From contig NC_050104.1 in the NCBI RefSeq assembly GCF_902167145.1, forward strand, positions 93,135,849-93,199,848: a DNA stretch of 64,000 bases, written 5' to 3'. This DNA comes from Zea mays. Lineage: Eukaryota > Streptophyta > Magnoliopsida > Poales > Poaceae. Under the pieces are notes generated by a model, which saw only the letters and a program-made list of their open reading frames with translations, was not told where the DNA came from and did no database searches. Position numbers and translations under genes: made by a program. How positions within the stretch are numbered: position 1 is the stretch's first letter; each line of letters opens with the position of its first letter. This document shows positions 1 to 11,799 of the stretch, one piece after another.

Positions 1-888
1 TGCCTTGCTTACAAAACACTTGGGAACAAGAATGAGGAAGGAAGAAAGCCAACCAAGCAACAAGAGCAACAAAGAAACACAAGAATGATCCTCTCACAAG
101 TCCTAAAGCACTAGAATTGAATTGGAGACTTGGATTGGATTGGTGGCTTTGATTTGTGTCTTGGAGTGTTGCACTTTGCTCTTGTATTGAATGGAGAGTG
201 ATGAATGCTTGGATGGTTGGAATGGAGGTGGTTGGGGGGTATTTATAGCCCTCAACCACCAAAACAACTGTTGGGGGTGGCTGCTGTCGATGGGCGCACC
301 GAACAGTCACATGCGCCACCCGACACTGTCCGGTGCGCCAGCCACGTCACCCAATCGTTAGGGTTCGAGCGTAGACGACCGTTGGAGTCTTTGTCTTCTA
401 GTGGCACCAGACAGTCCGGTGCAGCCAGACATGCACTATACACTGTCCGGTGCGCCTCTGACAGCTGCTCTGACTCCTACGCGCACAGTAGCGTTCGTAG
501 GTGTCCGTTGCAGTCGACCGTTGTGCTGGTAGCCGTTGCTCCGCTGGTGCACCGGACAGTCCAGTGGCACACCGGACAGTTCGATGAATTATTGCGGAGT
601 GCGTCCTCAAAAACCCGAAGGTGACGAGTTCGGAGTTGTACGGTCCTGGTGCACCAGACACTGTCCGGTGGCACACCGAACAGTCCGGTGCACCAGACCA
701 GGGCACCCTTCGGTTTCTTTTGCTCCTTTCTTTTTGAAACCTAACTTGATCTTTTTATTGGTTTGTGTTGAACCTTTATGCACCTATAGAATATAATCTA
801 GAGCAAACTAGTTAGTCCAATTAATTGTGTTGGACATTCAACCATCAAAATTGTTTATAGGAAAAGGTTAAACCGTATTTCCCTTTCA
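1..888 (-). repeat. Partial 5' LTR of a nested retrotransposon (element F)
   Basis: Read on the minus strand, an LTR-like sequence begins TGAAAGGGAAATACGG at 888 and runs off the window start. Its right border falls inside the integrase reading frame of element A: the homologous copy in element C continues uninterrupted at about 61373. This shows that F inserted into A. The segment 290-700 is crowded with near-palindromes of the CACCGGACAGTCCGGTG type. A TATA box and an A/C-rich leader lie downstream of them on the minus strand. Neither the second LTR nor the internal region is in the window, so the superfamily is not determined. Open frames across 205-796 lie in this GC-rich repeat and do not look like genes. 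Confidence 0.8.
240..247 (-). promoter_or_regulatory. TATA box in LTR of element F
   Basis: The minus strand reads CTATAAATACCCCC here, a canonical plant TATA context. It is followed by an AC-rich stretch typical of a transcript start in grass LTRs. It would drive transcription leftward, out of the window. Confidence 0.6.
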
Positions 889-1775
889 ATATCTTCCAGC
901 CTGGTTGCTTCTGCTTCGGCTATGCTTTCAAAAGTTATCCTTGGCGCCCTGAAGATTAGGTCGGCGGGCAGCACTGCCTCTGATCCATAAACCATGAAAA
1001 ACAGGGTATTTCCATGCAGAGCCCGACGGGGTTGAGTTCTCAGGCTCCAGACTACGTATGGTAGTTCTCTGATCCATTTTCCTGCAAGCTTTTCACTCTT
1101 GTCAAATACTTTCTTCCTGAGTGCTTCTAGTATCATTCCATTGGCTCTTTCTATCTGGCCATTGGCTCTTGGGTGTGCCACTGATGCGTACTTAATTTGG
1201 ATGCTCCGTTGCTCGCAGAAATCAAAGAATTCAGAGCTCGTGAAGTTGGATCCCAGGTCAGTGATGATGTTGTTTGGTATCCCAAACCTGAATATTATGT
1301 CTTGTATAAACTCCACCGCTTTGGCTGAGGTCAAAGAAGCGATTGGCTTATACTCTATCCATTTTGTGAATTTGTCAATGGCAACAAGTATATGAGTATA
1401 GCCTCCCTGGGATTTCTTGAAAGGTCCAATCATGTCCAGCCCCCAGCATGCAAACGACCATGTTACAGGAATGGTCTGCAGCTGCTGCGCGGGTAAGTGT
1501 TGTTGCTGTGATAGGAATTGGCATGCCTCACACTTCTGAACTAACTTGGTAGCATCGCTCTTCGTTGTTGGCCAATAGAAACCGGATCTAAAAGCCTTCC
1601 CGACTAGAGTCCTTGACGCTACATGTACTCCGCACTGCCCGACATGGATTTCATCTAACAATTGTTTCCCGGTAGCCGAGTGAACGCATTTCATGAGGAC
1701 TCCCGCCGCACCTCGTCTGTACAGTAAACCCCCTATAATGGTGTAGTGAGCCGACTGCCTCGCGATGCGTTCCAT
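889..1775 (-). pseudogene. Element A integrase (truncated)
   Basis: The frame is open leftward from 1775 and encodes an HHCC zinc-binding segment followed by the gypsy integrase core. The first Asp lies in GLDMIGPF, the second in IITDLGSNF, and the Glu in NGQIERANG. All three catalytic residues are present. The C-terminal part is missing because the element F LTR begins at 888, and the last few residues of the open frame are read from the foreign LTR. A frameshift near 1790 separates this domain from the upstream RNase H. The homologous complete domain is in element C at 60797-61666. Confidence 0.85.
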
Positions 1776-1794
1776 TGTAGCCTTGTCATCCGGT

Positions 1795-2400
1795 TCTTTT
1801 CATTTTTTATGTACCTGATGATAGGCTCTCTCCAGTCATTGGGGTCCGACTCTGGTTGGCTCAAGGTGTTGCACTCTTCCACCTGATCCGAGATGATGCT
1901 CGATTGTGATATTTCTTGGATGAAGATCCCAGGTGGAGCTTGGGCCCGACTGGATCCTAGCTTCGACAACGCGTCTCCTGCTGCATTGCGGTCTCTTTCC
2001 ACGTGATGGAATTCTAATCCTTCGAATTTGTCCTCCAGTTTTCGCACAACTGCACAGTACTTACCCATCGAGTCAGCCGAGCAATCCCAGTCTTTGTTTA
2101 TCTGGCTTATGACCACTAGCGAATCTCCATATACCATCAGTTTCTTGATGCCGAGTGATATGGCGATACTTAACCCGTGGATCAATGCTTCATACTCCGC
2201 TGCATTATTTGATGCTGGGAATAGTAGCTGGAGTGCATACTTGAGTTGCTCTCCTCCAGGAGCAATAAAGAAAATTCTTACACCTGCTCCTTGCATCTTC
2301 AACGAGCCATTAAAGTACATTCTCCACACCTCGGTAACTTCTGGGCTATCTGGGACCTGGTGCTCGGTCCACTCTGATATGAAGTCAACCAGTGCATGAG
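1795..2400 (-). pseudogene. Element A archaeal-type RNase H (aRNH)
   Basis: The minus-strand frame encodes a ribonuclease H fold distinct from the RT-linked one. It starts with a WRMYFNGS strand, where the catalytic Asp found in element C's FDGS is replaced by Asn, then shows NNAAEYEALIHGL, VYGDSLVVISQ and the ERDRNAAGDALS tail. This second RNase H is diagnostic of Tat-lineage elements, where it is thought to help degrade the RNA strand during reverse transcription. The Asp-to-Asn change suggests an inactive copy. Confidence 0.82.
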
Positions 2401-2479
2401 TCTTTATTGCCGTGCGGGGCTGGAACTCTATGTCGTGAGCTCCCAGCTCGCACGCCCACTTGGCTATCCTCCCAATAGC

Positions 2480-3655
2480 TTCTTTGTTGTGGAGAATGTC
2501 TCATATTGGAAATCATGTGACTACTATGACTTTGTGGTCATCAAAGTAGTGACGGAGCTTGCGAGCGGTTAGGAATATCGCGTATAGAAGCTTTTGGACT
2601 TGAGGATACTTTATCTTTGAGGGCCCAAGGACTTCACTGATGAAGTAGACTAGATGTTGTACTGGGTATGCATGTCCTTCCTCCGCCCGCTCGACTACTA
2701 ACGCGGTGTTTACAACGTGAGTCGTGCAGGAGATGTATAACAACAAATCTTCCACCGACTGATTCGGCGGTGTTGTAGTCAAAAACTTTTTCAGTGCCTC
2801 TAGAGTTTCCTGTGCTTCTGTGGTCCATTAAAACTTGTCCACCTTTTTGAGCAATTTGTAGAATGGCATGTCTTTCTCGCCTAGCCTTGATATGAACCTG
2901 CTCAGGGCTGCCATGCATCCAGTAAGCCTCTGCACCTTTTTCTGTGATCGTGGCGCTTCCATTCTCATGATGGCCTCGATTTTTTCTGGATTAGCTTCAA
3001 TCCCTCGGTGGCTGACAATAAATCTGAGTAATTTTCCCGCTGGTACTCCGAAAACACACTTTTCTGGGTTGAGCTTCCACCGGTAGCGCCTGAGGCTGTT
3101 GAAGACCAGCTGCAAATCTTCAATTAAGTTTTCTATGTTTTCTGTTTTGATTACCACATCATCGATGTAGGCTTCCACCCGCTTGCCCCAGTGATCGGCT
3201 AAGCATGTTTGGATGGCTCTCTAGTAAGTTGCTCCCGCGTTCTTGAGGCTGAACGACATGGAGGTATAGCAGAAAGCTCCAAACGGGGTGATGAAAGCAG
3301 TCTTCTCCTCATCCTCTTTTGCCAAGCTGATCTGATGGTATCCTGAATAACAATCTAGGAAGGACAACATAGAGCAGCCAGCATTCGAGTCGAATACCTG
3401 ATCTATTCTACGGAGGCCAAAGGGATCATTCGGACAATTCTTGTTGAGATCGGTATAGTCGACGCACATGCGTCAATCCACTTTATTCTTTTTTAGTACA
3501 AGAAGAGGATTTTCTAGCCACTCGGGATGCAGCACCTCCCTAATGAACCCTGCAGTCACTAAGTGGGCTAGGTCGGCACAAATAGCTTCTCTTTTATCAG
3601 GCGTGAAATGACGCAGCTTCTGTCGAATCGGCCTTGCTTGAGGATAGACCTTCAA
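2480..3655 (-). pseudogene. Element A reverse transcriptase and RNase H
   Basis: Minus-strand fragments in several frames give a gypsy RT: RQKLRHFTPDKR, MCVDYTDLNKNCP, FLDCYSGYHQISLAKEDEEKTAF, then the polymerase motif as YIDD (3158-3169) where element C has YVDD. The RT-linked RNase H follows down to about 2513. Stops and frameshifts near 2800, 3220 and 3470 split the domain. It is non-coding in its present state and serves as a paralogue for judging decay in element C. Confidence 0.85.
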
Positions 3656-3985
3656 TTTGTGCTCCGCCAGTTCTCTCGGGACTCCCAGTATATCCGCAGG
3701 TTGCCATGCGAATACGTCTCGGTTATCTTGCAGGAACCGGACGAGCGCGCTTTCCTATTTGTCGTCAAGGCTGGAACTGATGACGGTAGTCTTGCGCTCA
3801 TCGGCGAATCCCAGGTTGATCCTTTTAGTCTCCTCAGTCGGCCGTATAGAGGTCACGGCTTGAGCTTCGTTAGTGGGTATTGTGAGGTCTTCCTCCAGCT
3901 TGGTGTCCACCTGCACGGGGGGAGCTGCTGGGGATGCGGCAGTGAGAGCTGCCTGGATGGCTCCCCAAAAGCACTCTGCGGTGCC

Positions 3986-4840
3986 TTAGAAGTCAGCATG
4001 CACGGTGATGATTCCTTGCGGTCCCGGCATCTTCAATACCATGTATGAGTAGTGTGGAATAGCCATGAACTTCGCCAGTCCTGGTCTGCCGATGATGGTG
4101 TTGTACCCGCAGTCGAAACGTGCCACCTCGATCGTTAGGAACTCAATTCTGTAGTTCTTCGGAGTCCCAAAGGTGATGGGCATGTAGATGTGCCCGAGTG
4201 GGTACTCTCCTTCGGTCGGCACGATACCGAAGAAGGGTGTATCTGACTCGGTGAGGTCTTTGAGTGCAACCCCAAGGCTAGGAGTGTTCGGGGGAAGGTA
4301 ACGTTGATGCTACTTCCCCCGTCCACTAGTACTTTCTTTACCCTGCTCTCTCGGATCACCGGGTCAACGAGGAGCGGGTATTTGCCGGGGTGGTCGAAGT
4401 TGAGCCACTGATCCGCCCAGCTGAAGGTTATCGCATGCTCTGACCACCGATAAGGGGCTGGGGCATTAGTGGTTGCCGCCAGGACCTGCCGGTCATTGAG
4501 CTTCTGCTGCCTTCTATTCTCCTGTGCCCCGTGTCCTCCGAAGATGACGTTGACCTCCCTATCAACGCGTGGGAATGCTCCACCCCTTTCCCCCTTCTGG
4601 TTGCTGAGGTTGCCTAGGCTCACCAGGCCCTCCTCGTGGTGGGGGAGGTGGTAGAGGCTGGAACGGTCGGCCATGTCCAACGGAGTGCTTGAAGTCCCTA
4701 CAGTTCCGTAGGGTGTGGCGCATGTCCTTGTGGTACGGGCACTCGGCGTCGAGGATGTCATCCAGTGTTCGCTCGCCTCCGCGGGGCGCACCTCAAGTTC
4801 GAGCGACGGGTGGTCCGGCAGCGTGGACCTCCTCACGAGG
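3986..4840 (-). pseudogene. Element A gag C-terminus and aspartic protease
   Basis: The minus strand encodes the LVDGGSSINVTFPRTL protease motif, with its catalytic Asp near 4320. The flanks GEYPLGHIYMPITFG and DCGYNTIIGRPGLAKFMAIP match element C residue for residue. Upstream, near 4700-4750, lies the CPYHKDMRHTLR-type zinc-binding end of gag. The protease flap and the end of the domain lie in different frames (open frames 4135-4836 and 3986-4222), so at least one frameshift is present near 4200. Confidence 0.8.
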
Positions 4841-5088
4841 CCTATTCTCCCAGCGCCTGTCAGGTTGCTGATTCATGTCGCGTCGTGGCACTGGTGGTGC
4901 AGGTTTCGTTCCTCCGATGAGGTCCTAGGCCCGCTCATCAGCGGTGATGTAGAGGTCTGCCTCTCGAAACAGTTCTTCGGAGGTGGTCGGCGCTTTCTGT
5001 AGTATGGCTCGGACGAAGGCCGAGTCATTGGATCCCCTGTAGAAATCCTCGATCACTGCTGCCTCAGTGACTTCAGGACTGCGATTTC

Positions 5089-6640
5089 TCATGGTCTAAA
5101 ACCTCTTAAGGTATGACTGAAGTGTTTCATCACCCTAACGCCTGATGGATTTGAGGTCCCATGGTTGCACCGGCTTGTCAGAGAAGGACTAGAAGTTGGC
5201 AATGAAACGCCGACTGAAGTCACTCCAATCGTCGATGCAGTGCCGTGGCAGATGTCGTAGCCACTGCAGTGCATCTTGCCCAAGGACGATGGGCAAATAT
5301 GCTATCATCACGTCTTGTATTGCCCTGGCGGCCCGGGCAGCGGTCGTGTAGACGGCCAACCAGCCCCCCGGGTCTTGCTTAGGCCCGTACTTGTCGACGT
5401 TGAAGACTTTGAAGTTAGGGGGCCACTGTATGGCCCAGAGACGCGGAGTAAGCGCAGATACTCCATATGTGTCTTCCTGTCGGCGTTCATGGTGTCGGTC
5501 CCGGGGAGGGGAGTCGGTGATGTGTCGTCTCGACTGTCCCGGGATCGGGCCACTAGTTGAGGCCACAGCCGACTCGACTCGGGTGGCGTGGCTTCGAGCC
5601 GGGAAGCCGTGGTCCCGGTCATACTCCTCTCGGCGCCTTATCTCGTTTTCGTGTCGTCAATCGCGTGAAGCATTGATGGAGCTCCGTGCGTTCCACCGAC
5701 TGTTGATGGCGTGTCGTAGGTCGCTCGGGGGATGAGCGATAAGCAGAAGGTGGTTAGCTACCCGAGTAAGCAGCCGCCGATAGCCTTCAGCGTCTAGAAT
5801 TCGCGGGAGGCCATCAGCTATCTGGGCCAGTACTCCTCCGACTTAGCTCGTCGTGTTCATTGCGCGGGCGAAGTCAGGGTTCAGGTTTCAAGCAAAGAGG
5901 GGATTCTCTCGGCGTAACCTTGCGCCCTGCTCAGCTTGTTCTCGATCTCGGTCCTGAGCTTGTCGGCGATCACGTCGGTGAGATTTCCGCCTTTCTCGGT
6001 ATACCCGCTCATCAGAGGTTTCTCCCACTTCTGAAACTTCATCCTGAGATACGGGCTGCGCTGGGTCCCGCTCCCCAGCCTCGTGATGTCGCCGAATATT
6101 CTGGCGTCTGTTCCTTCGTCGACGTGCTTCACGTTGGGAAGGTTCTTCCCCCTGCACGGTTGGCTCGTCGTCGGAGATGGAAGACGATTCCAATCTCCCC
6201 CCGATGAAAAGGATGTCGGGGTAGAAAGGAGTTGCCGTGATGGTGAGTTCCTTTTCGTCCTCCTTTGAGGGCGAAGGTGCCAGAAAGATAACTTGGCGGA
6301 GCTCTGTCCCCTTTCTAGGATCGCTTGCTTCTTTCTTTCTTGTAATCCGCGTCCACTCCTTTGTGGGTGAAGTGGGCAACAGAATTCTTTGGGCATGTAA
6401 ATTCCTGATTCTCGACTTGCAAGAAGTAGTCTTCGCCTGAGGCACATGAGGTTGTGCTATCCGTTGTCTTGTTCCAGCTTTCCTGGGAATTTCCGAGGAA
6501 AATTTCTTCTCCGGTGGATCTGCTATATGGTGCAGAATTCCTTTCTCATCTGCTATGGACGAGATGGTTCCGAAGCAGAACACGGATCCAGGGCGAAGAG
6601 CGATCTTGCACCGGGATGCGATGGCCATTGAACTAGCTTG
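5089..6640 (-). pseudogene. Element A gag
   Basis: The minus-strand protein starts just downstream of the PBS. It begins with MAIASRCKIALRPGSVFCF, followed by a charged, Arg/Glu-rich region, then the gag core IQWPPNFKVFNVDKYGPKQD, DPGGWLAVYTTAARAA and DALQWLRHLPRHCIDDWSDF. An in-frame TGA near 5888 ends the first segment; the paralogue in C has an Arg codon there. Other breaks separate the core from the C-terminal part. The family role is a capsid-like particle protein. Confidence 0.82.
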
Positions 6641-6655
6641 GATCAGCGACACACC

Positions 6656-6674
6656 CCCTAACTGGCGCGCCAGC
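6656..6674 (-). other. Element A primer-binding site
   Basis: Immediately inside the 5' LTR the minus strand reads GCTGGCGCGCCAGTTAGGGG. The same position in element C reads GCTGGCGCGCCAGGTAGGGG. The matching position and sequence in two copies support a tRNA primer-binding site. I do not assign the tRNA with certainty. Confidence 0.6.
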
Positions 6675-7152
6675 TGTCAGTGTTTAGAGCCCAACCGCAC
6701 ACCCAGGGTTACCCCTCGTGGTGCTTTTGGGAAGGACGGTGTTGTTGACTATAACTCAATGGTTCGTGCGGAATGCACGAGAGACGACAGGCAATTTTCT
6801 ATAGGTTCGGGCTGCTTGGAGATGTGTAATACCCTACTTCCTGGTGTGGATCTTTATGTGGTAGGTTACAAGAGAAGTCTCTAGTATGGAGAAAAACTAA
6901 TGATATAGGTAGATGGTTGATGGTAATGATGGGGTACCCCCTAGGCCTTATATATTCGACCGTGGGGCACTACATGCGTATGTGATGATGATGTGTACCT
7001 ACATAATAGTGAACCGATTGAATGGATCTTCCTATAATCTTGCCGACTTATCCCTAATCTGTCCTGATATCCAAGGACGCTGCATGCGAGAAAGTCGGGT
7101 AGACGCTATGGATAGCATTCAAGTCTGACGGGTTGCTCGGGCCTAAGTCTGC
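6675..7152 (-). repeat. Element A 5' LTR, 3' portion (left of element B)
   Basis: This is the 478-bp inner portion of A's 5' LTR. It matches element C's LTR, including the CCCTGGGTGTGCGGTTGG end and a TATATAAG box at 6947-6954 on the minus strand (C has the same box at 55296-55303). It stops at the TCTGC target duplication of element B; the remainder is at 18526-18664. Confidence 0.88.
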
Positions 7153-7630
7153 TGTTGGCACTTGCTCTCAGTTGCAAGGGGATCCAACAAGGGTGAACAG
7201 TGACGTTAACAGGGTTCTCGCGCAAGATGGCAAAAGCTCTGTTAATCTAGCCTCTCAAGGGCACTGTGCGGGGGTATTTATAGGTATCTGAGTGCCCAGC
7301 GTCTCGTGTTAAGGACGCATGTGCCCTCAGACACCTAGGTTATCCCCAGAATATTCCCATAAAGTGGGGTTACAGACTGTAATTACAGAGGCGCCTTTAC
7401 AAATTAGGCCCGTAACACACAGCGGCCACGCTGGGCCTGTTACAATGGGCCGAATCACACGTGGGCCTCCCTGCTGGACGAGGCCGCACGGAGAGATGAC
7501 CTCGTCACAGGTCTTCGTCCGATGTCGTATGGAGCGAAGGGTGTCCCTGCCCGTTGTCTTGTCTCCGTTGGGCCAACGGCCACGGCGAAGGCCTCGAGCG
7601 AAGGGTGGCGTCTTCGCCTTCGCCCCAACA
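7153..7630 (-). repeat. Element B 3' LTR
   Basis: This 478-bp copy pairs with 18043-18520. A TATAAATA box lies on the minus strand at 7275-7282. The purine-rich GGAGGGCAAA just outside 7630 on the minus strand is a candidate polypurine tract. Confidence 0.95.
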
Positions 7631-7796
7631 TTTGCCCTCCAAGGGACCAGTTCAACTAAGTCATCTGGTGCCGAAGACGTCGCTAGATGGTGGAGATGCT
7701 GCCTCGCTTGAAGTGGTTCCGCGGGGGTTTTTGACATGACCGTTGATTGACACCGTACTGTTGGACTGCGGGTTTCCTGAAGCGCCGCGCCCTGTG

Positions 7797-7804
7797 TATA
7801 AAAG
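7797..7804 (+). promoter_or_regulatory. TATA box of the antisense gene in element B
   Basis: TATAAAAG occurs on the plus strand, about 170 bp before the first good ATG. It is followed by a pyrimidine-rich leader containing AAAACCCTAG, as in many plant 5' UTRs. It faces opposite to the retrotransposon's own transcription. Confidence 0.65.
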
Positions 7805-7966
7805 GGGGCGGGGGGCGGCGCGTTTTGAACTTCACTTTCCGCGCTCCGTGAAAACCCTAGCCGCCTTTTCCACCGTCTTGCTGCTCGTCTGCCCTCCTTG
7901 CTCTTGTTCGCCGGAGATCTGGCTCGAGTGAAGCAGACCGCCCGCTGCCGCCGACGGTACGTAGCG

Positions 7967-10900
7967 ATGCCTACCTCTTCTTCTTCCGCTGCCGCTACGC
8001 CGCCGGCCGACGCGTCGTCTGAGGAAACGCTGAGTACTTTGGCGGCGGAGGAGTTGCGCGCCGGCGATACGGTGGATTTTGGTGTGTCGCGGATGTCGTT
8101 GGTCCGCGTGCAAGATATGCAGCGGCTGGGTTACTTTGGCGGCGGAGTCGCTCGTGTCCCGGGGACGGAGGAAGTCCCCGAGCCGGAAGGCGAGTTGGTT
8201 GTGTTCGAGGCGTTCTTCGCCGCCGGTCTCCGCCTGCCTGCGCACCGATTTGTTGGAGAAGTCCTGCGCAGATTTAACATTCAGATCCATCAGTTGACTC
8301 CGAATGTCGTGGTGGCTCTGTCGAAGTATGTCTGGGCGACGACTTCGTACGGCGAACAGCCATCAGTCGAAGTCTTCGCGAAGTACTATTGCCTGCACTG
8401 GCAGAAGAGGATGATTGGGGATGAAGTTGCCCAGTTTGGGTCCTGTACATTTACGCCGAAGACCGGCAAGACCACGATGGAGGTAGTGGAGTTGGTTCCC
8501 TGTGCCCGCAACAAGTGGGGCAATTGGCAAGATTTTTGGTTCTACGTCGCGGAGGGTACCGTCGAAGACCATCCGGGGCTCCCCGTGTCCGAGATGTGCT
8601 CGCATTTCTACTCAGCATACCCGCCTTTTGAAGTGGCGGAGGAGGATGCGAACGAAGGGGCCCTTCGGTGCGCCGCCGGCCTGAGCAGTGGGCGCGATTT
8701 GGTTGAGGAATTTATTGCGTACGAGGTATGGCCTTTGGCGCATGGCTGGGCGTTGGGCGAAGTGTGCCCTCGCCGGATGCCTTCCCATGGTGGGAAACTG
8801 GTGCGAAGTCCTGTCTTCGCGCTGGATCTGCATAGCCGTGATCCGGCCGCCTTTGTGCGTGAGGCGGAGGATGGGGCGGTGCGGATCGTTGGTCGGTACG
8901 TGCCGAGGACAGAGGGCCAGCGTAGCTGGGATATCCGCAGGTCGAATGACCGTTTGAACAGGGTTTTTGAATTGAATCGACTGTCGTATGGCGGTTATCC
9001 CGGCCAGGACGATGTGGATCGTCGCGGGAAGAAACCGGTGGTAGAGTCTGGAGACGACCCCGCGCCGGCGGCCGCCCCGTCCTCTAAGAAGAGGAAACTA
9101 GGTACTGCTATGGGAGGACTTGGGGTTTCCGATGGTTTTGCTAGAGAATTGATGAGGACATGCGCGGCCCCGGGGGGAAGGATGTCTTCGCCCGAGCTCC
9201 GGGAGTCTTCGGCGCGGATGCTGAGGGTTACCGGGGGTTGGTGGCCTAGGAATGTTCCTATCCCCCGCGCGACCGGCGAAGACTTTTTTACATCTCGCAT
9301 GGTTCGTGAGTGGAAAGTATTTCCTTACGGGCGGAATATTGCTGTTGTTGTGTCGGCAGTGATGGACAAGGCTCGCCAGGGAGCTGCATAGAAGCGCCAG
9401 GCGGTCGTCAGGCTTCATGAAGCCAGGCCGAAGAGGCAGCGGGGGGCTGCGAAGGCTACTGCCCCCGGCGGAGGCCAGCCGCCGCTGGCGGCGAAGTCGG
9501 CCGTCCCTGCATCCAGCAGGGCGCCGGAGGCTGCGGCTGCCGCCGGTGGTTCCAAGTCTGCGAAGGCTGCACCGGCGTCCGGCAGGGTGCCAGAGGCCGT
9601 GAAGGCGGCCCGAGGGTTGCCGCCGCCGGGCAAGCGCGTCACCGACTTCGCCACCGACATTAGTGTGGAAGACTATCTTGTTGGTAAGTCGCTGGCTCGT
9701 CATTTTTTTTTAATTTGTTGATACGTCGCAGGGTCGGACGAAGGCCAACTTGTCGTTGTTCCGCCCGTCGCGGCGACCACGGCGGCTGCCGTAGTGCCGA
9801 AGGCGAAGGGTGGTGCTCTTAGTGCTGGCGGCGAGATGCTGGCACTTGCTGCTGTCAGGGACGAGGCGGGCGCTGTGTCCCGCCGGCTGAAGGAGATGAA
9901 GGAGGCACTAAGTCAGGTACATTGAGCTAGACTTCGGTTCGGTTTTTTTTATCGGCTTCGTTGGGGCTGTGGTCTTACGTGTGTTTTGCAGGCGGCTGAC
10001 TTCGCGGACTGCGCGGCGTCTGGGGCCCTCACGGCAGTTGTGTCTGCCGAAGTCGAGAGACTTCGGACGCAACATGCCGACGCCGTCCAGGAAAAATCGG
10101 CCGCCGACAGTAAGTGCCGCAAGCTGGCGGACAAGGTGGCCGCGCTGGAGGGGGAGAAGACTGACCTCCGGCGCCAACTGGCGGAGGAGAGGAGGGAGGC
10201 CAATGAGGCCATCACCAAGGCGCAGGCTGCACTGGCAGAGGCCAATTTGGCGCGGGTGGAGGGCAGACTTGCCAGGGAGCGCGCCGAGCAGCTGGAGGAG
10301 CGGCTCAGCGCCCTGCAGAGCCGTGTGGAGAGGGCCGAGGCCGCGACGCGCACGGAGGCTGAGCGGACACGCAAATAGCTCATGGATTCATACCATGAGC
10401 TGGGCGCGCGGACCGCTGACTTCGAAGTGCCGGACCGAGAGCCCGGACTTCACTGCCTGGAATGGGTACAGGAGGAGTTGCAGGCGCTCCCCACTATCGT
10501 GGAGGGGTTCATGTCTTATGCCTCCCTGGTCACCTGCGAGGGGGCGATGAACGCGCTCTCTCGCGAAGGGTGCCGGCACTATGAGGTCTTCGACCAAGCT
10601 GATGAGGATTTCGAGCGTGACATCTTCAAGGTTGAGGACCCTATAGTGAAGGAATCCGCCGGAGCCATCTACGACCGAATGTGGGGCCCGCACGGTCGAG
10701 AGGTGGTCAGGGAGCGGGCCGAGACGGCGAGGGGTCAGGTAACATTTGGCTTTTGTTTAATGTTTGTTGGATGTGGGCTATGTATGGGTTTGCTGAATTT
10801 GTGTGCTGTGTCTCAGGCGGCGCGTGGCGAGAGGGTGGATGACTTCGGGGCTTTAAACAGCGCGCTGCCTGACTCGGAGTCGAACCCGGCGGAGGCTGTG

Positions 10901-11643
10901 TCCGAGGCCGCCCTGGAGCCGCCCCCGGAAACCGCCGAAGGCGCTCCTGATGCCCCCGCAGCCGCTGCGGCCGGCGGAGGCCCGCCCCTGGAGACCGCCG
11001 AAGGCGCTCCTGATGCCCCCGCAGCCGCTGCGCCGATGGCTGAGGATCCTGTGACGGTGGCGGCGGAGGCGACAGCGGAGGCTCCCGCGACGGCTGGGTC
11101 TTCGCAGGTGGCGTAGTGGGTGTGGGTAGTTAGGGAATTTTGGATATGTTGCTGAATTTTGGTTGCTGCGCAGGTTCAAGATTTTGGGCCTGCGCACGCA
11201 ACCGCCACTACTAATTTTTTGGCGGCTTCGACCGTGGATGATGGTAATAAATCGGATGGGTCTGCATCTAAGTTTTCTGATTTTAATGACTCTGGGAGCT
11301 CGGTTGAGTGGACTGAGGAGTCGTCGGATGAGGACTTGGACTACTTTGCGGCCTTGGATGTGGCACGGCGGAGGTTTCGCCGCACACTGCGGATGCTGAA
11401 GCTGTGCCTGGTCCGAGTACTGGGCGTAGGCGGCGAAGGGCGGTTGCGAAGCATAGAGTGAGTGGGGCGGACGGCGGTCGGCTTCGTGTGAGTAGGGCTG
11501 GCCGGCAGGAACTGTTGACCTTGCCGGCCGCCGTGAGTGCAGGTGAGGGGGAATTGCGAAGTCTTTTTGCGGGTGAGGAGCTTAGGATAATGTTATTTAA
11601 CTATAGGGAGATGGGAATTATTCCGAAGGTTGAACCGATGTAG
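7967..11643 (+). pseudogene. Antisense accessory gene of element B (gypsy-associated 'Transposase_28'-like N-terminus, coiled-coil C-terminus)
   Basis: This gene runs opposite to gag-pol, between the 3' LTR and the integrase. Splice-consistent exons are 7967-9683, 9732-9916, 9992-10738, 10817-11107 and 11174-11643; all introns are GT-AG, under 80 bp, with agreeing phases. The first exon has a globular region (FFAAGLRLPAHRFVGEVLRR, NPV-type helices, tryptophan-rich middle) that resembles the Pfam family 'putative gypsy type transposon'. The next exons encode a long heptad-rich coiled coil (about 10000-10375), then a conserved-looking CLEWVQEELQALP segment. Exon 4 has a duplicated Ala/Pro-rich unit. 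In-frame TAG codons at 9389 and 10376 and a likely 1-nt frameshift near 11385 disable this copy. Function is unknown; related antisense ORFs are known in Tat elements such as Grande. Confidence 0.72.
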
Positions 11644-11799
11644 AGTGTGATGCCCTCGCTTGTATATGTGTCATGTCTTGTATGAGGAAGTTGTGTGCCC
11701 TCGCACATTCGGCTATGCTCGCGAAGGCGTTACGTACTTGGTCGGGTGTATTTGTTATGCTGGACTGGTGCGCATGTGGTCGGTCTTTGCGTGGACTGT

